Part shown: piece after piece, positions 32,584 to 35,741 of the stretch | How the letters are laid out: every line of letters begins with the position of its first letter | How positions within the stretch are numbered: the stretch's first letter is position 1 | From: Streptomyces lonarensis | Lineage (GTDB): Bacteria > Actinomycetota > Actinomycetes > Streptomycetales > Streptomycetaceae | DNA: 35,741 bases | Assembly: GCF_012033735.1 (NCBI RefSeq) | Contig: NZ_JAAVJD010000032.1 | Coordinates: 1-35,741, forward strand | Direction: 5' to 3' | Notes under the pieces: generated by a model | What the model saw: only the letters and a program-made list of their open reading frames with translations | Told to the model about the DNA's origin: nothing | The model's database searches: none | Made by a program: the position numbers and the translations under genes

Positions 32584-33580
32584 AGCGGATCCTCGGGTCG
32601 AGCACGGCGTAGAGCAGGTCCACGAGCAGGTTGACAACGAGATAGATCAGCACGAAGAAGGTGACCAGGGAGACGATCACCGGGGACTCGCCGACCCGGA
32701 TGGCGTTGATCAACTGGAAGCCCACGCCGGGGATGTTGAAGATGGCCTCGGTCACGACGGCGCCGCTGAGCAGCACGCCGACGGAGAGGCCGAGGTCGGT
32801 GACGACCGGGATGAGGGAGTTGCGCAGGGCGTGCACGCCGATGACGCGCCGCCGCGGCATGCCCTTGGCCGTCGCCGTGCGCACGTAGTCCGCGTGCAGG
32901 TTCTCGATCAGGCTGGTGCGGGTGAGGCGGGCCGTGGTGGCCAGACCGAGGGCTCCGAGCACCACACCGGGTACCAGGAGGCTCAGCCAGGGTGAGTTCG
33001 CCTGATAACTGATGCTGAACACGGTTCCGAGCCAGTCGGGCGCCCAGGAGGCCTCACGCAGCGCGTTGGTCACCGGCACGTTGACGGTGGTCTGGATGAC
33101 CTTGCCGAGGACGAAGACCGGGAAGGCGATGATGACCACGGTGGAGATCTTGACCGCGTAGTCGATGACGCCCTTGTTGCGCAGACCCGCGAAAACACCG
33201 GCGGTGATGCCGATGAGGATCTGCACGACCAGGGCGATGACCGCGAGTCGTGCCGAGAGCGGCAGGCTGTCCGCAATGATCTCGGTCACCGGGCGGCCGC
33301 GGAAGTTCGTTCCGAGGTCGCCCTGGGCGAGGCTGGTCACGCGGTTGACGAACTGCCCGAAGCAGGGGTTGCCCACTTGTTCGAGGCAGGGGTCGTCCAG
33401 GTTGTAGAGCTTCTGGACGGCCGCCAGCATGGCCTCGGAAGGACGACGGTCGCCGAACATGGCGCGCGCCGGATTTCCGTTGAGCTGGACGGCAAGGGAC
33501 GAGAGGTAGTGCAGGAGAAAAAGCGCGCCGGCGAGCGTGGGTATGAATTGCAGCAGCCGACGGATGATATAGCGGCCCAT
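32576..33580 (-). CDS. oppB: Oligopeptide ABC transporter permease B
   Basis: Other half of the channel. The 334-residue protein begins MGRYIIRRLLQFIPTLAGAL, the standard OppB/DppB first helix. A large external loop with two Cys (DDPCLEQVGNPCFGQF) follows, then GDLGTNFRGRPVTEII. The EAA loop YVRTATAKGMPRRRVIGVHA precedes LRNSLIPVVTDLGL, and the protein ends LLYAVLDPRIRYE. AGGAG lies just upstream of the ATG at 33580. It follows oppA after 95 bases that contain a hairpin. Substrate class (oligo- or dipeptide) cannot be settled from the permease. Confidence 0.94.
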   Translation of the reverse strand: MGRYIIRRLLQFIPTLAGALFLLHYLSSLAVQLNGNPARAMFGDRRPSEAMLAAVQKLYNLDDPCLEQVGNPCFGQFVNRVTSLAQGDLGTNFRGRPVTEIIADSLPLSARLAVIALVVQILIGITAGVFAGLRNKGVIDYAVKISTVVIIAFPVFVLGKVIQTTVNVPVTNALREASWAPDWLGTVFSISYQANSPWLSLLVPGVVLGALGLATTARLTRTSLIENLHADYVRTATAKGMPRRRVIGVHALRNSLIPVVTDLGLSVGVLLSGAVVTEAIFNIPGVGFQLINAIRVGESPVIVSLVTFFVLIYLVVNLLVDLLYAVLDPRIRYE

Positions 33581-33628
33581 CGGGACTCCTCGGATTACAC
33601 CGTCTCAGGGAAAGTTCCTGACAGGCGA

Positions 33629-33658
33629 CAGCCGACGGCCGGGTAAGGCCGTCGGCTG
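33629..33658 (-). terminator. Hairpin between oppA and oppB
   Basis: Perfect 12-bp stem CAGCCGACGGCC / GGCCGTCGGCTG with loop GGGTAA (plus-strand letters). It starts 17 bases after the oppA stop codon, inside the operon, so it likely acts as a partial terminator or 3' mRNA stabiliser for oppA. Confidence 0.7.
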
Positions 33659-33675
33659 CCGCCCGCAGAGGGGGG

Positions 33676-35316
33676 TTACTTCACCTGAATGTCAGTCCAG
33701 GACGGGTTGGTCTCGTAGATGTTGTAGACAACGTTCTCGACGGTGTCGTTGTACGCGGCGGAGCTGCGACCGTAGAACAGCGGGATGGAGGGAACTTCCT
33801 CCATCAGGATCTGCTCGGCCTCGGCGTACAGGTCCTGCGCCTCCTCGAGCGTCGGGGCGGCGTCGCCCTCACGCACCAGGCGGTCGAAGTCCTCGTTGGT
33901 CCAGCCGGTGTCGGCCGAGCTGCCGTTCGTGGTGTAGAGCGGCTTGAGGTAGTACTCCTGCGACGGGTAGCTCATGATCCACGCCGAGCGGTACGGACCC
34001 TCCATCTCCTCGTCGTCACGGGCGTTCAGGTGGTCGGCCCACTCCAGCTCGTTGCGGAGCTCGAACTCGATGCCGAGGGTGTTCTGGATCTCGATGCCGA
34101 CGGCCTCGACCCACTCGTCGTGCCCGGCGCCCGGGTGGAAGTGCAGCTGCAGCTTCTTGTCAGCGGGCCAGTCGACCTCGTCCCACAGCTCGTTGGCGCG
34201 GTCCGGGTCGTACTCGCAGTACTCGCAGACGCCCTCCTGGTAGCCGGGGATGACCGGAGCGATGAAGCTGTCGGCCGGCTCGAACGCACCGAGGAGCACG
34301 TTGTCGATGATCTTCTGGCGGTCGATCGCCATCGACAGCGCCTGGCGGACCTTGGGGTCGGCGAAGGTCTCGTCGTAGAGCGGGTACGCCAGGTTGGTGA
34401 TCTGCGAGGTGGGCACCTCGATGAAGCGGTCCGGGAACTGGTTGCGCGCCTCGTCCCGCAGCTCCGGCGGGGTGGTGCGCAGCACGTCCAGGTTGCCGGC
34501 CTGCAGGTCGTTGTAGGCGGTCTGCGCGTCGGCGTAGATGTTGAACGTCAGCGTGTCGATGTTCGCGGAGTTCTCGCCGGCGTAGTCCTCCCAGCGCTCC
34601 AGCGGGATCTCGACGTCGTGCTCCCACGGGCCGGCCATCTTGAAGGGGCCGTTGCCGATGGGCTCGGTGTTGCACGCCTCGACGTCGTCCAGGCAGGCCT
34701 GGGCCATCGGCATGAACGCGTTGTGGCCGAGCGCGACCTCGAAGGTCGTGAAGGGGCTGTCCAGCGTCACCGTGAAGGTGAGGTCGCCGGTCTTCTCCAG
34801 GCCGGCGAGCTCGGTGACGTCGGAGCCCTCCTCCTGCATCTCGTCGTAGCCCTCAATGACATCGAAGAAGAACGAGCCGCGCTGGGCGTTGTCGCCGTAG
34901 GCGCCGTAGTTCCAGGCGCGGATGAACGCGTCGGCGTCCACCGTCTCGCCGTTGTGGAACTCCAGGCCCTCACGGATGGTGATGTCCCAGGTCTGGTTGT
35001 CCTCGGTCTCGATGGACTCGGCGACGAGGTGGACCACCTCCCCGCTGTCGATGTCGAAGTCGACGAGGCCGGAGTAGACGGCGGACACCACGGTGCCGCC
35101 CTCGGACTCGACGGTGTCCGTGGGGATCAGCGTCTGAGGGCTGTTCAGGTTGGCGCGGACCTCGCCGCCGGTGTACTCGCCCTCGGCGGCGCTTCCGCCG
35201 TTGCTCCCGCCGTTGCCGCCGTCACCGTCACCGTCGCTGCTCCCGCAGGCGGCAGCGGTGAGGATGACGGCACCCGCGAGCGCGGCCGCGCGGGTGATCG
35301 TCCTCGGTCGTCTCAT
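33676..35316 (-). CDS. oppA: Oligopeptide ABC transporter substrate-binding lipoprotein
   Basis: Extracytoplasmic peptide receptor of the importer. The 546-residue protein has a lipoprotein signal (MRRPRTITRAAALAGAVILT) with the lipobox TAAAC (Cys24), then a Gly/Ser/Asp linker. The family-5 binding fold follows: LNSPQTLIPTDTVESEGGTV, WDITIREGLEFHNGETVDADA, NEPIGNGPFKM-like EPIGNGPFKMAGPWEHD, DPKVRQALSMAIDRQKII, and SIPLFYGRSSAAYN near the end. Mature protein is markedly acidic (many Asp/Glu). The ATG at 35316 has AAGGAG 7 bases upstream. It is first in the opp operon. The ligand may be nutrient or signalling peptides (BldK-like systems exist in Streptomyces), which cannot be decided here. Confidence 0.94.
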   Translation of the reverse strand: MRRPRTITRAAALAGAVILTAAACGSSDGDGDGGNGGSNGGSAAEGEYTGGEVRANLNSPQTLIPTDTVESEGGTVVSAVYSGLVDFDIDSGEVVHLVAESIETEDNQTWDITIREGLEFHNGETVDADAFIRAWNYGAYGDNAQRGSFFFDVIEGYDEMQEEGSDVTELAGLEKTGDLTFTVTLDSPFTTFEVALGHNAFMPMAQACLDDVEACNTEPIGNGPFKMAGPWEHDVEIPLERWEDYAGENSANIDTLTFNIYADAQTAYNDLQAGNLDVLRTTPPELRDEARNQFPDRFIEVPTSQITNLAYPLYDETFADPKVRQALSMAIDRQKIIDNVLLGAFEPADSFIAPVIPGYQEGVCEYCEYDPDRANELWDEVDWPADKKLQLHFHPGAGHDEWVEAVGIEIQNTLGIEFELRNELEWADHLNARDDEEMEGPYRSAWIMSYPSQEYYLKPLYTTNGSSADTGWTNEDFDRLVREGDAAPTLEEAQDLYAEAEQILMEEVPSIPLFYGRSSAAYNDTVENVVYNIYETNPSWTDIQVK

Positions 35317-35741
35317 CAAAAAGCTCCTTGGTGATGCGCCGGCTTCGTGTCGGCACTACGAGAGCTAACTCTGATGCCATGCATACCGATTAGAGGAAGC
35401 CCGTGCTGGGCAGAGTTATGGGTTCGAGACAGCTCCGATGCTTCCTGATGACCTCTTAGCGAAGTCTTCCGTCCGGAATCCGGAAACTAGTCCCACTGTG
35501 CATCACGAGTCACACGGGAAACATCCGCCACCTGAGCATCCGGGGTGTTCCCGGATCACATCGGACATACATCGCCAGTCCACGCGCACCCGGCGCCGTG
35601 CGACCGCTCGAAGCGTGCCGCGTCCGGGCGGGAATGGGGGTGCCGTAGCGGCCCTTCCCCGACGCCGGCGCACCGCTCGCGAGGCGCACGTCCGACGGGC
35701 GGAGCGGCTCGACTCCCGGCCGCGCCGGGACCGGACGCGGG
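35317..35741 (-). promoter_or_regulatory. Upstream control region of the opp operon
   Basis: About 425 bases without a gene; 35360-35580 is clearly less GC-rich than the rest of the window. Visible elements are TCCGGA-A-TCCGGA (35472-35484), two 6-bp palindromes one base apart, and AGGAAGC (35394-35400) with its complement GCTTCCT (35440-35446). TAATCGGTATGCAT on the minus strand near 35378-35391 may include a -10. No -35/-10 pair is certain. The part from 35590 to the end is GC-rich again with nothing recognisable. Confidence 0.5.

Noticed and set aside
1..35741. Mobile element, prophage or biosynthetic gene cluster
   Set aside because: No transposase, integrase, phage structural, NRPS or PKS genes, and base composition is even apart from short promoter regions.

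Overview
The window is very GC-rich chromosomal DNA with strong G/C bias at third codon positions. GTG starts, purine-rich ribosome-binding sites and many overlapping stop/start codons are common. Gene content and order (cdsA-rlmN; a gabT / PucR regulator / aldehyde dehydrogenase block; dxr-rseP-ispG-GNAT) point to Streptomyces or a close relative. The resemblance to the S. coelicolor SCO5628-SCO5697 order is from memory, not from a search. I see no transposase, integrase, CRISPR array, rRNA or tRNA, so this reads as a core-chromosome segment.

Layout. 1-2214: the 3' part of cdsA (phospholipid precursor) and rlmN (23S rRNA/tRNA methylation). 2317-6552: a TPP riboswitch followed by a thiamine ABC importer (thiB, thiP, thiQ). 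6690-8267: a secreted GHL10-type glycoside hydrolase. 8379-10216 (minus): an ABC permease and a partner ATPase that has lost most catalytic motifs except Walker A and B. 10542-11975: an aminobutyraldehyde-type dehydrogenase. 12277-12432: a 51-residue secreted peptide with a two-cysteine C-terminus. 12545-14346 (minus): a glycerophosphodiesterase overlapping a probable aminodeoxyfutalosine deaminase (menaquinone pathway). 14607-15218: a small actinobacterial protein of unknown function.

15429-23650 is a probable GABA/polyamine catabolic neighbourhood: gabT (minus), a membrane-anchored TraG/FtsK-like P-loop protein, a PucR-family regulator and a second aldehyde dehydrogenase. 23777-28974 is the conserved block dxr, M50 site-2 protease, ispG and a DUF4081-GNAT protein, which supplies two enzymes of the MEP isoprenoid pathway. 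29350-35316 (minus) is a complete oligopeptide ABC importer transcribed oppA-B-C-D-F.

Things that stand out are the tiny two-cysteine secreted peptide, the degenerate ABC ATPase, and an octamer (CCCCGTGC or its complement) that recurs mainly between genes and in hairpin arms. Both import operons also carry a hairpin directly after the gene for the binding protein. Most of the window is otherwise ordinary streptomycete core genome.
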